Shown here: positions 48,108 to 56,116 of the stretch, piece after piece | Layout of the letters: the number at the start of each line of letters is the position of its first letter | Position numbering within the stretch: the stretch's first letter is position 1 | NCBI GenBank assembly: GCA_963772965.1 | Contig: CAVYZU010000009.1 | Span: forward strand, 148,343-212,342 | Direction of reading: 5' to 3' | DNA from: AP-15 sp963772965 | Lineage (GTDB): Bacteria > Pseudomonadota > Alphaproteobacteria > ATCC43930 > CGMCC-115725 | Length of the DNA stretch: 64,000 nt | Program-made: the position numbers and the translations under genes | Notes under the pieces: generated by a model | Seen by the model: the letters and a program-made list of their open reading frames with translations, nothing else | Told to the model about the DNA's origin: nothing | Database searches by the model: none

Positions 48108-48507
48108 GTCTACTGCGCCGCGATCACAGCGATTAGCTCTAATCGACGTTAAGTTGACACACCAACATCGGGCAATCACTATTGAGAATGCGACATTATT
48201 AAACGACCTCATAACTCTTGTTCGCCAACTTGATCCAATCGGACGACATTCATTATGGCCAGCGGAGGTTGTCCGATATATCGCCCAGCGCCAGGCCTGG
48301 AAGTGCCCGCACTGTGGCAATGAGCTGCCGTCTTTAAATGAGCGTGCTCACCACGTAGATCATGTCGTCCCGTGGTCCTTAGGAGGTGGGAACGAACTCG
48401 GCAATATCCAAATTCTTCATGCCCAATGTAATCTCTCAAAAGGGAAGAAGTGTGATGTGGATACTCTGCTCCTCTACCTGCAAGGCCGTTTGTCCAATAT
48501 AGTTTAA
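48097..48507 (+). CDS. HNH endonuclease with zinc-binding cysteines
   Basis: 136 residues. The C-terminal half is an HNH (beta-beta-alpha-metal) nuclease: CPHCG (70-74), HHVDHVVPWSLGGG (catalytic His in DH, 88-89), NELGNIQILHAQCNLSKGKK (Asn103, His108, Cys111) and C119, so four Cys bind zinc. The N-terminal about 65 residues are helical and unrecognised. More AT-rich than its surroundings, consistent with transfer. It could be a restriction, homing or defence nuclease. Confidence 0.8.
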   Translation: MTDKSTAPRSQRLALIDVKLTHQHRAITIENATLLNDLITLVRQLDPIGRHSLWPAEVVRYIAQRQAWKCPHCGNELPSLNERAHHVDHVVPWSLGGGNELGNIQILHAQCNLSKGKKCDVDTLLLYLQGRLSNIV

Positions 48508-48730
48508 TCATCGTCAAAATATGCGTGTGCATATCCTTGAACTAGCCAAAATCGTTCCCTTATAACGCACAGTCATCCGGAGGACGTTTCCTCCGCGTTC
48601 CAGTAAAAGCCGCATCCCGGTGCCGGCAACCCCAGGAGCATTGTCTTGCAGGTCGTCGACGCTTGTCGCGAGATCCGCGAGCGTGAAAGCGGCAATACCA
48701 AGAGCCTCTGCCGGGATCCGGCGCCAGGAG

Positions 48731-48931
48731 ATGGACCGCGACAACGCGCGGGCGACGACCATCACCCAAGCGAAACTGATCCCCGCCGGTTACGATTTCG
48801 ACCTGGCGCAATATGTGGTGATTGCCGCCGGCGATCCGATCGGGATCAGCTTCGCCTCGTTCCTTTACCGCAACGAGATTGAGGCCGGCCCGCTGCTCGG
48901 AATCCCCGCCAAATTCACCGACGGCGACTAA
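48731..48931 (+). CDS. Small protein of the DUF932 module
   Basis: 66 residues from the ATG at 48731 (CCAGGAG upstream): MDRDNARATTITQAKLIPAG then DFDLAQYVVIAAGDPIGISF. No family recognised; similar small genes accompany DUF932 genes on plasmids, as far as I recall. A minus-strand frame at 48514-48711 (AEALGIAAFTLADLATSVDD) also looks protein-like and may be a separate remnant. Confidence 0.45.
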   Translation: MDRDNARATTITQAKLIPAGYDFDLAQYVVIAAGDPIGISFASFLYRNEIEAGPLLGIPAKFTDGD

Positions 48932-49126
48932 CCGCCGACGCCCCTTCGGCAGCCGCTGAGGGGGCTCGTGGCAGCGGCGCCGTCAGGCCATCGCGATCGT
49001 GCCGCGGATCGAGCAGGAACAGACCCGCAGCCCTGGCACGACCTCTGTCGGAGATCTGTCACGCGAGAGGGGCTCAGGCCTCAGGGCCGAGCTTAATCCC
49101 TACGCATGCTCCCACCAGCACGGCCT

Positions 49127-49208
49127 CTCACCCTCACGAGCAGAAGCGTGTCGGGGATGAGGCGTCAGGAAGGGCACCCCGCCCCTCCTGATCTGAAAGG
49201 AGATCACA
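49127..49208 (+). promoter_or_regulatory. Two-hairpin leader E1 (upstream of the DUF932 gene)
   Basis: Hairpin 1 at 49127-49161: CTCACCC pairs with GGG(A)TGAG around an inner stem with apex CAGAAG. A GCGTC linker follows. Hairpin 2 at 49166-49190: CAGGAAGGGC / GCCCCTCCTG with loop ACCCC. Then AAAGGAG and ATG 49209. First of four leaders of the same architecture. Confidence 0.7.
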
Positions 49209-50321
49209 ATGACCACCACTCTGACCCAAGCGTCGCAACAGTGGATCAGCCGTCCCGCCGACGAGCGCTTTACCAGCCTCATCGACATGCAGGCCTTTAA
49301 AAGCCGCATCCGGGACAACTCGGCAACCCAGGTCATCAGCAGCCGCAATTTGCAGCTCCAGCCTTCGGGAGAGAGCGCGCACGCCCTGCAGATCCTCGGA
49401 CCGAACGGCGTCCCCGCGGCAGCGACGCATTGGTCGTTTGGGCAATTGTGCAGTTTCGCCAGCCCCGGCAACTCGCCGGCCAGCTATTTCCGCGAGACCA
49501 GAATGCCCGCCCCGGTGATTGCGGATTGCTTGAATTACAATCTGCGCTTCACCCGCAGTATCGAAGATATCGGCGTCCTGCTCACCCGGGACGACGAGAT
49601 CAACGAGCTGCGCTCCGTCAATGGCCCCAACTACGGCCGCGTCTATGACGCCGATGTGGTTGATGCGCTCGTCTCTCGTTTTGGCGACGGCGTCACTGGC
49701 CAATGGCGGGTTCCGGGCGAGTTCGGCACCAACGTGACGGTCACCCAGGCCAACACGACGTTGTTTGCGAGCGATCGCGACATGTTCGTGTTCCTGGCAG
49801 ACGAGGACAACCGCATCGAGATCCCCAACCGGCGGGCCGGCAAGTTCGGCTCGTTCGCCCGGGGCTTCTTTGTGTGGAACTCCGAAGTGGGCAAAACCAC
49901 GCTCAGCGCCGGCTTCTTTCTCTTCGATTACGTCTGCTGCAACCGGATCGTCTGGGGTGCAGACCAATACACCGAAGTGCGCATCCGCCATACCAAGGGT
50001 GCGCCCGACCGGTGGCTCGAAGAGGTCACACCCATCCTCGACGAATACAGCCAGGCGAGCGCCAACCCGGTGATCGAGGCGATCGAGCATGCCCGGGAGA
50101 AACGCCTGGGCGATGAGCTCGATACGTTCCTCGCTACCCGCTTTGGCAAAAGCATGGTCCCAGCTCTCAACGCCATCCATCAGACCGAAGAGGGTCGGCC
50201 GATCGAAACCCTGTGGGACGTCACGTCAGCCGCCACGGCATATGCTCGTTCGCTCAACAACAATGACAAGCGGATCGAGATCGAACGCGCCGCCGGCGAA
50301 GTGCTGAAACTCGCCGCCTAA
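49209..50321 (+). CDS. DUF932 (phage/plasmid-type) protein
   Basis: 370 residues of the DUF932 family (phage/plasmid-related protein TIGR03299 type), conserved on alphaproteobacterial plasmids and integrative elements; biochemical role unknown. Typical parts are THWSFGQLCSFASPGNSPAS, GPNYGRVYDADVVDALVSRF, ASDRDMFVFLADEDNRIEIP, FARGFFVWNSEVGKTTLSAG and CCNRIVWGADQYTEVRIRHT. The start is set by AAAGGAG 7 nt upstream and by the two-hairpin leader. Intact frame; the largest gene of the module. Confidence 0.85.
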   Translation: MTTTLTQASQQWISRPADERFTSLIDMQAFKSRIRDNSATQVISSRNLQLQPSGESAHALQILGPNGVPAAATHWSFGQLCSFASPGNSPASYFRETRMPAPVIADCLNYNLRFTRSIEDIGVLLTRDDEINELRSVNGPNYGRVYDADVVDALVSRFGDGVTGQWRVPGEFGTNVTVTQANTTLFASDRDMFVFLADEDNRIEIPNRRAGKFGSFARGFFVWNSEVGKTTLSAGFFLFDYVCCNRIVWGADQYTEVRIRHTKGAPDRWLEEVTPILDEYSQASANPVIEAIEHAREKRLGDELDTFLATRFGKSMVPALNAIHQTEEGRPIETLWDVTSAATAYARSLNNNDKRIEIERAAGEVLKLAA

Positions 50322-50328
50322 CCCAAGC

Positions 50329-50396
50329 CTCACCCCAGCTGACAGAAGTCGGCCGGGGTTGAGGCGTCGAGGCATTTCGTCTCGAAGGAACGTGCC
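50329..50396 (+). promoter_or_regulatory. Two-hairpin leader E2
   Basis: Hairpin 1 at 50329-50363: CTCA/TGAG and CCCC/GGGG outer pairs, inner stem GCTGAC/GTCGGC and loop AGAA. Linker GCGT. Hairpin 2 at 50368-50384: CGAGGC-ATTTC-GTCTCG (one G-U pair). Shine-Dalgarno GAAGGA, then ATG 50397. It begins 8 nt after the DUF932 stop. Confidence 0.75.
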
Positions 50397-50609
50397 ATGA
50401 ACATCTTCAAACTCGATGCGGTGCGTCGACACACGCGCCGCGAGCTGAATCCTGCCCAAGCGCGGACCCTGGTCGTCAGCGCCAATCTCTCGGTGCTAAA
50501 GGCCCAGGCCGCCGCCCTGTCATTGCATCCCTGGCTCAATAAGCCCGAGGAATGGTTGCAGCTCGAAGCCTGTCTCGTCCTGATCGAGGAGAGACGGCGT
50601 GGACGCTGA
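50397..50609 (+). CDS. Small protein of the DUF932 module (70 aa)
   Basis: 70 residues: MNIFKLDAVRRHTRRELNPA, then ARTLVVSANLSVLKAQAAAL and a C-terminal helix ending RRRGR. Helical and basic, no family recognised. It overlaps the next gene by 11 bp, giving an operon. Confidence 0.6.
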   Translation: MNIFKLDAVRRHTRRELNPAQARTLVVSANLSVLKAQAAALSLHPWLNKPEEWLQLEACLVLIEERRRGR

Positions 50610-50835
50610 GCTCAACCTCGGTGTCGATACTGCCGACAAGGTGGCCGACATCCTCAATGCCGCAGCCAGCGCCTATCGAGCGATTGCGATCGAGGTCTCG
50701 TCCGTCTGGACGGATCGGCATATCCCAATGATCTGGGCCGAGATCGCCGGCGAGCTCGATATCGCCGCCTGGAAGATCGCCGAGATCGTCAAGCACCGGC
50801 TCGATCCACGGCATTCCCCAAACCTCAGGAAATAG
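50599..50835 (+). CDS. Small protein of the DUF932 module (78 aa)
   Basis: GTG start at 50599 within the end of the preceding gene, so translation is coupled; this is the only junction in the array without the two-hairpin leader. 78 residues, acidic N-terminus (ELNLGVDTADKVADILNAAA) and two helices (IPMIWAEIAGELDIAAWKIA). No family recognised. Confidence 0.55.
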   Translation: MDAELNLGVDTADKVADILNAAASAYRAIAIEVSSVWTDRHIPMIWAEIAGELDIAAWKIAEIVKHRLDPRHSPNLRK

Positions 50836-50838
50836 TCT

Positions 50839-50909
50839 CTCACCCCCGTTGGCAGCAGCTGGCGGGGGTCGGGGCGTCGGAGCACCCCCGCTCCAATGGA
50901 GAAACCGAC
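50839..50909 (+). promoter_or_regulatory. Two-hairpin leader E3
   Basis: Hairpin 1: CCCCC (50843-50847) with GGGGG (50864-50868), inner stem GTTGGC/GCTGGC with loop AGCA. Linker ending GCGTC. Hairpin 2 at 50879-50894: GGAGC-ACCCCC-GCTCC. Shine-Dalgarno TGGAG (50897-50901), then ATG 50910. It starts 4 nt after the previous stop. Confidence 0.75.
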
Positions 50910-51107
50910 ATGAGCGATTTCCTCGTCGCCGATCATGGCTCGATCATCGCAATCGTGCCGCTCACCGCAGCTGCCAGCAAATGCCTCGACGCCAATATCG
51001 CCACCGAGCCCTGGCAATGGCTGGGTGGCGCGCTCTGCGTCGACCACCGCTATTCCCGCGGTCTCACTGATGCGATTGCAGCGGAAGGTTTTGACCTCGG
51101 CATCTGA
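50910..51107 (+). CDS. Small protein of the DUF932 module (65 aa)
   Basis: 65 residues: MSDFLVADHGSIIAIVPLTA, then EPWQWLGGALCVDHRYSRGL. The start is fixed by TGGAG and the leader. Resembles short proteins seen beside DUF932 genes; function unknown. Confidence 0.6.
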   Translation: MSDFLVADHGSIIAIVPLTAAASKCLDANIATEPWQWLGGALCVDHRYSRGLTDAIAAEGFDLGI

Positions 51108-51115
51108 CCGGCCTC

Positions 51116-51187
51116 CTCGACCTCGACGTGCAGCAGCATGCCGGGGCCGAGCCGTCGGGACATTTCGTCCCGATGGAGCTTTGTTTA
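51116..51187 (+). promoter_or_regulatory. Two-hairpin leader E4
   Basis: Hairpin 1 at 51116-51151: CTCG/CGAG and CCTC/GGGG outer pairs, inner GTGC/GCAT with loop AGCA. Linker with CGTC. Hairpin 2 at 51156-51172: CGGGAC-ATTTC-GTCCCG. Shine-Dalgarno TGGAG, then ATG 51188. It starts 9 nt after the previous stop. Confidence 0.75.
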
Positions 51188-51713
51188 ATGAAAGTCCATT
51201 TTATCCCCGTATCGCACAACGCGAAGACCGGGCCCATTCCCGTCGCGATCACCGAGCGGGAATCATGCTGGCCGGGCTGTGCGCTCTACGAGAACGGCTG
51301 CTACGCCAAAGCCGGCGCTCTGGCGGTGCGCTGGGACCGCGTGTCTCACGGCACCGCCGGCAGCTCGTGGTCGAGTTCTGCGCCAAAATCGCGGCACTTC
51401 GGACCGGTCGCTTGGCCGCCGTGCAATTCGCCACCGGTTCAAACGGCAAAAGGACCTATGGGCTGAAACGATTGGCGACTGCCGTGACCGCACGACGTCA
51501 TTGCCACGGCACACACCGACCGGCAGGCGGATTGCGGTCTGTCCGGCGACCTACTCGGATGCCACTTGCAAGAGTTGCGGCATCTGTGCCCGTGTTCGCG
51601 ACACGGTGATCGGGTTCCCGGCCCACGGCGCCTGGCGCAAGGTCGAAGCCGCCACCGCAGCCGCGATGTGCCGGTCGGCCACAGCTGGGCCTTTCGTGAT
51701 CATCGCACAATGA
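51188..51713 (+). pseudogene. Cys-rich DUF932-module protein (possibly DUF7227), decayed
   Basis: The N-terminus MKVHFIPVSHNAKTGPIPVA and TERESCWPGCALYENGCYAK, and in another frame the C-terminus RRIAVCPATYSDATCKSCGI then DTVIGFPAHGAWRKVEAA, belong to one Cys-rich family I associate with plasmid DUF932 loci. Between them VEFCAKIAALRTGRLAAVQF is in a third frame, and the central part is shorter than in family members I recall, so there are frameshifts and probably an internal deletion. Confidence 0.6.
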
Positions 51714-51747
51714 CGGATGTTATCGCTGCCGAAACACTAGCAGCCTG

Positions 51748-51791
51748 ACGCCTTGACCCTCCAGATCTGCCGGTCCGGAGGGTCGAGGCGT
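51748..51791 (+). repeat. Leader-like hairpin E5 without a following gene
   Basis: A 15-bp stem with one G-U pair (51748-51762 with 51777-51791, ACGCCTTGACCCTCC...) beginning at a stop codon, carrying the same GGGTCGAGGCGT sequence as leaders E1-E4 but a different loop and no second hairpin. It closes the array, just before a terminator. Confidence 0.65.
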
Positions 51792-51818
51792 TAGAAACAG
51801 TCAACTGATCATCGCAAC

Positions 51819-51853
51819 AACCCCGCTCGGCTGCGCGCCCGGCGGGGTTTTTT
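51819..51853 (+). terminator. Rho-independent terminator at the end of the DUF932 array
   Basis: AACCCCGC (51819-51826) pairs with GCGGGGTT (51842-51849) and runs into TTTTTT. A strong intrinsic terminator that marks the end of the DUF932 operon. The following 333 bp up to sdhB show no gene. Confidence 0.8.
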
Positions 51854-52186
51854 GGCTTTTGGTGGAAGGTTGTCGTAGCTCTTGCATTACGGCGGCCGGC
51901 GTCCGAGACCGCGGATGTGCCGAGATTACAAGCGTACCATGCGCGCGGCTCCGCCGGACCCTCCTCGGCCACTCAGCCATTGCAGTGAGAACAGCTCTTT
52001 TCGCCCCCATTCCGGCCATTACCTCGCCGCGGACGCGGTTCTAAGGCGTGCGGGAAAAATGCCGAACGCCGCTTCAGATTGGCCAAGACGCGGTAGCGTC
52101 TTCGGCACGGAGTGCGTCGAAGGCCTTTTTACTTTTAAAAAAGTCCATCTCGGTCACTCTCAGGGCGGAATGATGCCGGCGTTTTT

Positions 52187-52975
52187 TCACCCGCGCTCCG
52201 ACTTCATTCGTTTGGTGTTGGCGATCGCACGCGCCGGGTTGAGGCCCTTCGGGCAGGCGCTGGTGCAGTTCATGATCGTATGGCAGCGATAGAGGCGGAA
52301 CGGGTCCTCGAGCCGATCGAGGCGCTCGCCGGTGCGCTGATCGCGGCTGTCGGCGAGCCAGCGGTAGGATTGCAATAGGATCGACGGGCCGAGATATCGG
52401 TCCTGGTTCCACCAATAGCTCGGGCAGGAGGTCGAGCAGCAGAAGCACAGGATGCACTCCCACGAGCCGTCGAGTTTCGCGCGCTCCTCGGGCGACTGGC
52501 GGCGCTCGCGGTCCGGCGGCGGTTGGTCGTTTTGCAGCCAAGGCTCGATCAGTTCGTACTGCGCGTACAATCCGCTGAGGTCGGGGATCAGATCCTTCAG
52601 CACCTGCATATGCGGCAGCGGCGTGATCCGGCTCGTCCCATTTTCAGGTCGTCGATCGGGGTCAGGCAGGCGAGCCGTGTTCTTGCCGTCGATATTCATC
52701 GCACAGGAACCGCACACGCCCTCGCGGCACGATCGCCGGAACGACAGCGTCGGGTCGATCTGATCATTGATCTTGACCAATGCGTCCAGAACCATCGGCC
52801 CGCAGTGATCGCGATCGATTTCGAACATGTCCAGTTGCGGGGTGGCATTCTTCGCCGGATCCCAGCGATAGATCCGGAAATTCTTGACCTGCTCCGCCGG
52901 TTTGGGCAGCGGCCAGTGCTTGCCTTCGCCGACTTTCGAATTGGCGGGAAGGGTAAACTCAGACATCGATGACAT
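52187..52975 (-). CDS. sdhB: Succinate dehydrogenase iron-sulfur subunit
   Basis: Complex II subunit that passes electrons from SdhA to ubiquinone. Counting from ATG 52975 (Met4 at 52966 is equally possible) the protein has 262 residues. The [2Fe-2S] ligands are in SCREGVCGSC (C83, C88, C91). The 3Fe/4Fe ligands are in CILCFCCSTSCP (C174, C177, C180, C184) and CHTIMNCTSACPKG (C231, C237, C241). The fourth [2Fe-2S] Cys (normally in NTLACLTPIDDLK) is replaced by NTARLPDPDRRPEN. This stretch is explained by one extra C at 52675-52676 and one base missing near TTTT 52641-52644, two compensating shifts. Last gene of the sdhE-C-D-A-B operon, starting 8 bp after sdhA. Confidence 0.9.
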   Translation of the reverse strand: MSSMSEFTLPANSKVGEGKHWPLPKPAEQVKNFRIYRWDPAKNATPQLDMFEIDRDHCGPMVLDALVKINDQIDPTLSFRRSCREGVCGSCAMNIDGKNTARLPDPDRRPENGTSRITPLPHMQVLKDLIPDLSGLYAQYELIEPWLQNDQPPPDRERRQSPEERAKLDGSWECILCFCCSTSCPSYWWNQDRYLGPSILLQSYRWLADSRDQRTGERLDRLEDPFRLYRCHTIMNCTSACPKGLNPARAIANTKRMKSERG

Positions 52976-52983
52976 CCCGCTCT

Positions 52984-54779
52984 CTAGTGGGTGCGCTCGG
53001 CGGGAGGGAAGCTCGGCGCTTCGTTGGAAAGCGCATGGAGATGCACCGGGCGGTAGGCGAAGCGGACGTTCCAGTCCTCGTCCTTCCACGCGCAGGTGTG
53101 CTTCAGCCAGTTCTCGTCGTCGCGCTTCTGGTAATCCTCGCGCGCATGCGCACCGCGCGATTCGGTGCGCGCGAGGGCGGAGTGGGCGATCACGACCGCC
53201 TGATCGGCAAGATTGGCGAGCTCCAGAGCAGAGACGAGCGCGACGTTCCACAGCAGCGAGTCGTCGTCGACCGTCACCTGCTCCAGCGGATCGCGCAGCG
53301 CCTCCAGATTTGTCAGCCCCTTCTGCAGGGTGTCACCGCGGCGGAACACGGCGAAGCCGGACTGCATCACCTCCTGCATCTGCGGGCGGATTTCGCCGGG
53401 TTTGTTGCCGCCCTTGCTGTGACGGATCCGGTCGAAGCGCTGCATCGCGCGCTCTTCCGAATGGCCGTTGGTCTCCGGCACGCGCGATCCCGGCTTCACG
53501 ATCTCGGCGGCGCGCAATGCCGCCGCCCGCCCGAAGACGATCAGGTCGAGCAGGCTGTTGGTGCCGAGCCGGTTGGCGCCATGTACCGAGACGCACGCCG
53601 CCTCGCCGATCGCCATCAGACCCGGGACGACATGCATCGGGGTCGTCCTTGGTCGGAGCAGACGACCTCCGCCTTGATCGTGGTCGGGATGCCGCCCATC
53701 ACGTAATGGACGGTCGGGATGACCGGGATCGGCTCCTTGTGCGCGTCGACGCCGGCGAATATGCGCGCCGTCTGGAGGATGCCCGGCAGGCGCTCGTCGA
53801 GGACCTCCGCCGGCAGGTGCTCGAGATGCAGATAGATGTGATCCTTCTTCTCGCCGACGCCGCGCCCCTCGCGGATCTCGATCGCCTCGGCCCGGCTGAC
53901 CACGTCGCGCGAGGAGAGGTCCTTCTCGTGCGGCGCATATTTGGGCATGAACCGCTCGCCCTCGCTGTTGGTCAGATAGCCGCCCTCGCCGCGCGCGCCC
54001 TCGGTGATCAGGCAGCCGGCGCCGTAGATTCCGGTCGGGTGGAACTGGATGAATTCCATGTCCTGCAATGGCAGGCCGGCGCGGAGGACCATCGCATTGC
54101 CGTCGCCGGTGCAGGTGTGGGCGGAGGTGCAGGATTGATAGACCCGTCCGCAGCCGCCGGTCGCGATGACGGTCATGTTGGCGCGGAAGCGGTGGATCGA
54201 GCCGTCTTCCAGACACCAGGCGAGCAGGCCGTGGCAGGCGCCGTCCTCGTCCATCAACAGGTCAATGGCGAAATACTCGACAAAGAACCGCGCCTGGTGC
54301 TTCAGGCATTGCTGATAGAGCGTGTGCAGGATCGCATGGCCAGTGCGGTCCGCCGCGGCGCAGGCGCGATAGGCCATGTCGCCCTTGGCGTATTCGGTGG
54401 TGTGCCCGCCAAAGCGGCGCTGGTAGATCGTGCCGGCTTCGGTGCGGCTGAACGGCACGCCGAGATGTTCGAGCTCGATGACCGCGGGGATCGCCTCGCG
54501 GCACATGTATTCGATCGCGTCCTGGTCGCCGAGCCAGTCGGAGCCCCTGACGGTGTCGAACATGTGCCAGCGCCAATCATCCTTTTCCATGTTGCCGAGT
54601 GCGGCGCTGATGCCGCCCTGCGCGGCGACGGTGTGGCTGCGCGTCGGGAACACCTTGGTGACGCAGGCGGTATTGAGCCCGGCCGCAACCATTCCCAGTG
54701 TCGCGCGCAATCCGGCGCCACCGGCGCCAAGAACAACGACGTCGAATGAATGGTCGATTATGTCGTAGCTATTGGGCAT
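52984..54779 (-). pseudogene. sdhA: Succinate dehydrogenase flavoprotein subunit, one frameshift
   Basis: FAD subunit that oxidises succinate to fumarate at the inner face of the membrane. The start at 54779 (AGGAGG upstream) gives VVVLGAGGAGLRATLGM (FAD-binding) and the covalent-FAD His in TRSHTVAAQGGISAALGNME. Then HTTEYAKGDMAYRACAAADR, MEFIQFHPTGIYGAGCLITE and VHYVMGGIPTT. The frame breaks near 53650, and the rest (VPGLMAIGEAACVSVHGANR, MQEVMQSGFAVFRRGDTLQK, ending PAERTH) lies in another frame. With one base corrected the protein is about 598 residues, the normal length. Because the enzyme is central metabolism, sequence error is likely. Confidence 0.9.
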
Positions 54780-54790
54780 CGTTCGGCCTC

Positions 54791-55212
54791 CTAGTGGGCG
54801 AGAAAGAGTTTGAGCACGGCGAGCACACTGGCACCGCGAGTAGTATTGCTGCGCTCCGCACCAGCAGCTCGGCGCCAACCAGTCGGGCGCGCGTGTGCAC
54901 ATAGTCCGCCAGGACCGAGCGCAATCCGACAACTGCATGCATGAAGAGGGCGATCAGGAAGAGGATGGTAAGCAGCGCCGGCACGGGAGAGCGCAGCCAC
55001 TGAGCAGCGGTCAATTGGTCCGAAACGGCCAACCGCAGCATGGACGCCACGAAGTAGAGCCCCAAAGGGATCAGCGCGAGCGCGGTCTTGCGCTGCAACT
55101 GCCATTCGCGCAGCCCGTCACGTGCGCTGCCGAGATGCCGCACGCGCCGCAGCACATTGCCGTCACGCAGCGCCGTTGCACTCGACGAGGACCGAGTGTC
55201 TGTCATTGTCAC
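54791..55212 (-). pseudogene. sdhD: Succinate dehydrogenase membrane anchor SdhD, 3' frameshift
   Basis: Small membrane anchor of complex II, three predicted helices: LALIPLGLYFVASMLRLAV, VPALLTILFLIALFMHAVV (His for heme b) and LLVRSAAILLAV. The last helix continues in the next frame as SVLAVLKLFLAH, ending 11 bp before sdhA; the uncorrected frame instead runs into sdhA. It follows sdhC with the start overlapping or nearly touching. Confidence 0.8.
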
Positions 55213-55216
55213 CTCC

Positions 55217-55604
55217 CTAAGCCAGCAATACGTAGAGCCAGGCGAGCACAGTCAGCACGACGGTCGCGGCGCGTGCGCGGCATAGCCATTGCGGTGGGCA
55301 TCGCGGATCTCGAAGCCGTAGCCGGCATCCCATGCGAGGTGCCGGATGCCGTTGCACAAATGGAAAAAGAAGGCGACCGACCAGCCGAACAACAGCACCA
55401 CCCCGATCGGCGAGGCGAAAAAGGTGTGCGTCGCCGCGAACAATTCGCCGCCCGCCGCCACGGCGACGAGCCACCAGGCGAGCAGGATCGAACCAACCAC
55501 CAGCGCAAGCCGGTGAACCGATGCAGGATCGAAAGCGCCGAGTTGATCTGGAAGCGGTACCAGATCGGAAACATGAACGGCGACAGCGGGCGTGCCATAG
55601 TCAT
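55217..55604 (-). pseudogene. sdhC: Succinate dehydrogenase cytochrome b556 subunit SdhC, two frameshifts
   Basis: Heme-b/quinone-site subunit, about 129 residues. The first frame gives RPLSPFMFPIWYRFQINSAL and SILHRFTGL (the conserved S-x2-HR-x-TG signature). The second gives SILLAWWLVAVAAGGELFAA and VAFFFHLCNGIRHLAWDAG (heme His). The last gives AATVVLTVLAWLYVLLA. Shifts lie near 55500 and 55265. Its ATG overlaps the sdhE stop (ATGA). Confidence 0.85.
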
Positions 55605-55903
55605 CCTTTCTTCTGGTGGTCGTGCGATGAGCGCAGCAGGCGCATCACGTCATGTTCATACGCGGTGGGCGGCGTGCAGCGGCCGGTGACCCAATCGAAC
55701 AACTCAGCATCGGTGCAATCGAGCAAGGCTTCGAGCCGGTCCAACTGGGCGATACTGAGGCCAGTGAGAGAAGTCTCGGCGAACCTACCGAAAATCAGGT
55801 CGATTTCCTGCGTGCCCCGATACCAGCAGCGGAACAGGAGCCGCTTGCGGCGGATTTCGCCATCGTCGCCTTGCAAGGCGGAAGCGCTGTCGAGATCGGT
55901 CAT
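55601..55903 (-). CDS. sdhE: SdhE (FAD assembly factor 2, YgfY family)
   Basis: A 100-residue soluble factor that promotes covalent flavinylation of SdhA. The signature RGxxE is present in RCWYRGTQEIDLIFGRF, followed by LDRLEALLDCTDAELFDWV and GRCTPPTAYEHDVMRLL. First gene of the operon; its stop overlaps the sdhC ATG. Placement directly before sdhCDAB supports the role. The promoter should lie in 55904-56050, next to the direct repeat shared with 63111. Confidence 0.9.
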   Translation of the reverse strand: MTDLDSASALQGDDGEIRRKRLLFRCWYRGTQEIDLIFGRFAETSLTGLSIAQLDRLEALLDCTDAELFDWVTGRCTPPTAYEHDVMRLLRSSHDHQKKG

Positions 55904-55928
55904 GGCCGCAAACCTAGGCGGCCGCCCC

Positions 55929-56116
55929 TGACAAGTCTTTGGGCGGCGGGTGAATAGATCTGACAAATTCCGACACACGCGCCACCGGCACGCGCCGCGC
56001 CGGTGCTTCCCTGACAAAACCTGACTTCCTTGAGGCTGCTTGCTATATGCGGGCGATGGACCCCGCCTCCGAAACACCCGCGGGCATCGCGTTCGGGCGT
56101 TTCCGGTTGTTGCCGC
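55929..56116 (+). repeat. Direct repeat, copy 1 (promoter and first codons of wHTH genes)
   Basis: About 188 bp, strongly similar to 63111-63300. Landmarks in both: TGAATAGATCTGACAAATTC, a GC-rich palindrome-like stretch, CCCTGACAAAA, and then the coding start DPASETPxGIAFGRFRLLP. It lies between sdhE and the first winged-helix remnant. Confidence 0.85.

Noticed and set aside
49134..50180. A 348-residue minus-strand frame opposite the DUF932 gene
   Set aside because: Shadow; ribosome-binding site, leader and family motifs all support the + strand.
49127..51791. Interpreting the repeated hairpins as simple Rho-independent terminators
   Set aside because: They lack U-tracts, end in a Shine-Dalgarno plus ATG, and the true terminator of the array (51819-51853) looks different.
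52884..54749. A 621-residue + strand frame opposite sdhA
   Set aside because: Antisense shadow; sdhA motifs are on the minus strand across the entire stretch.
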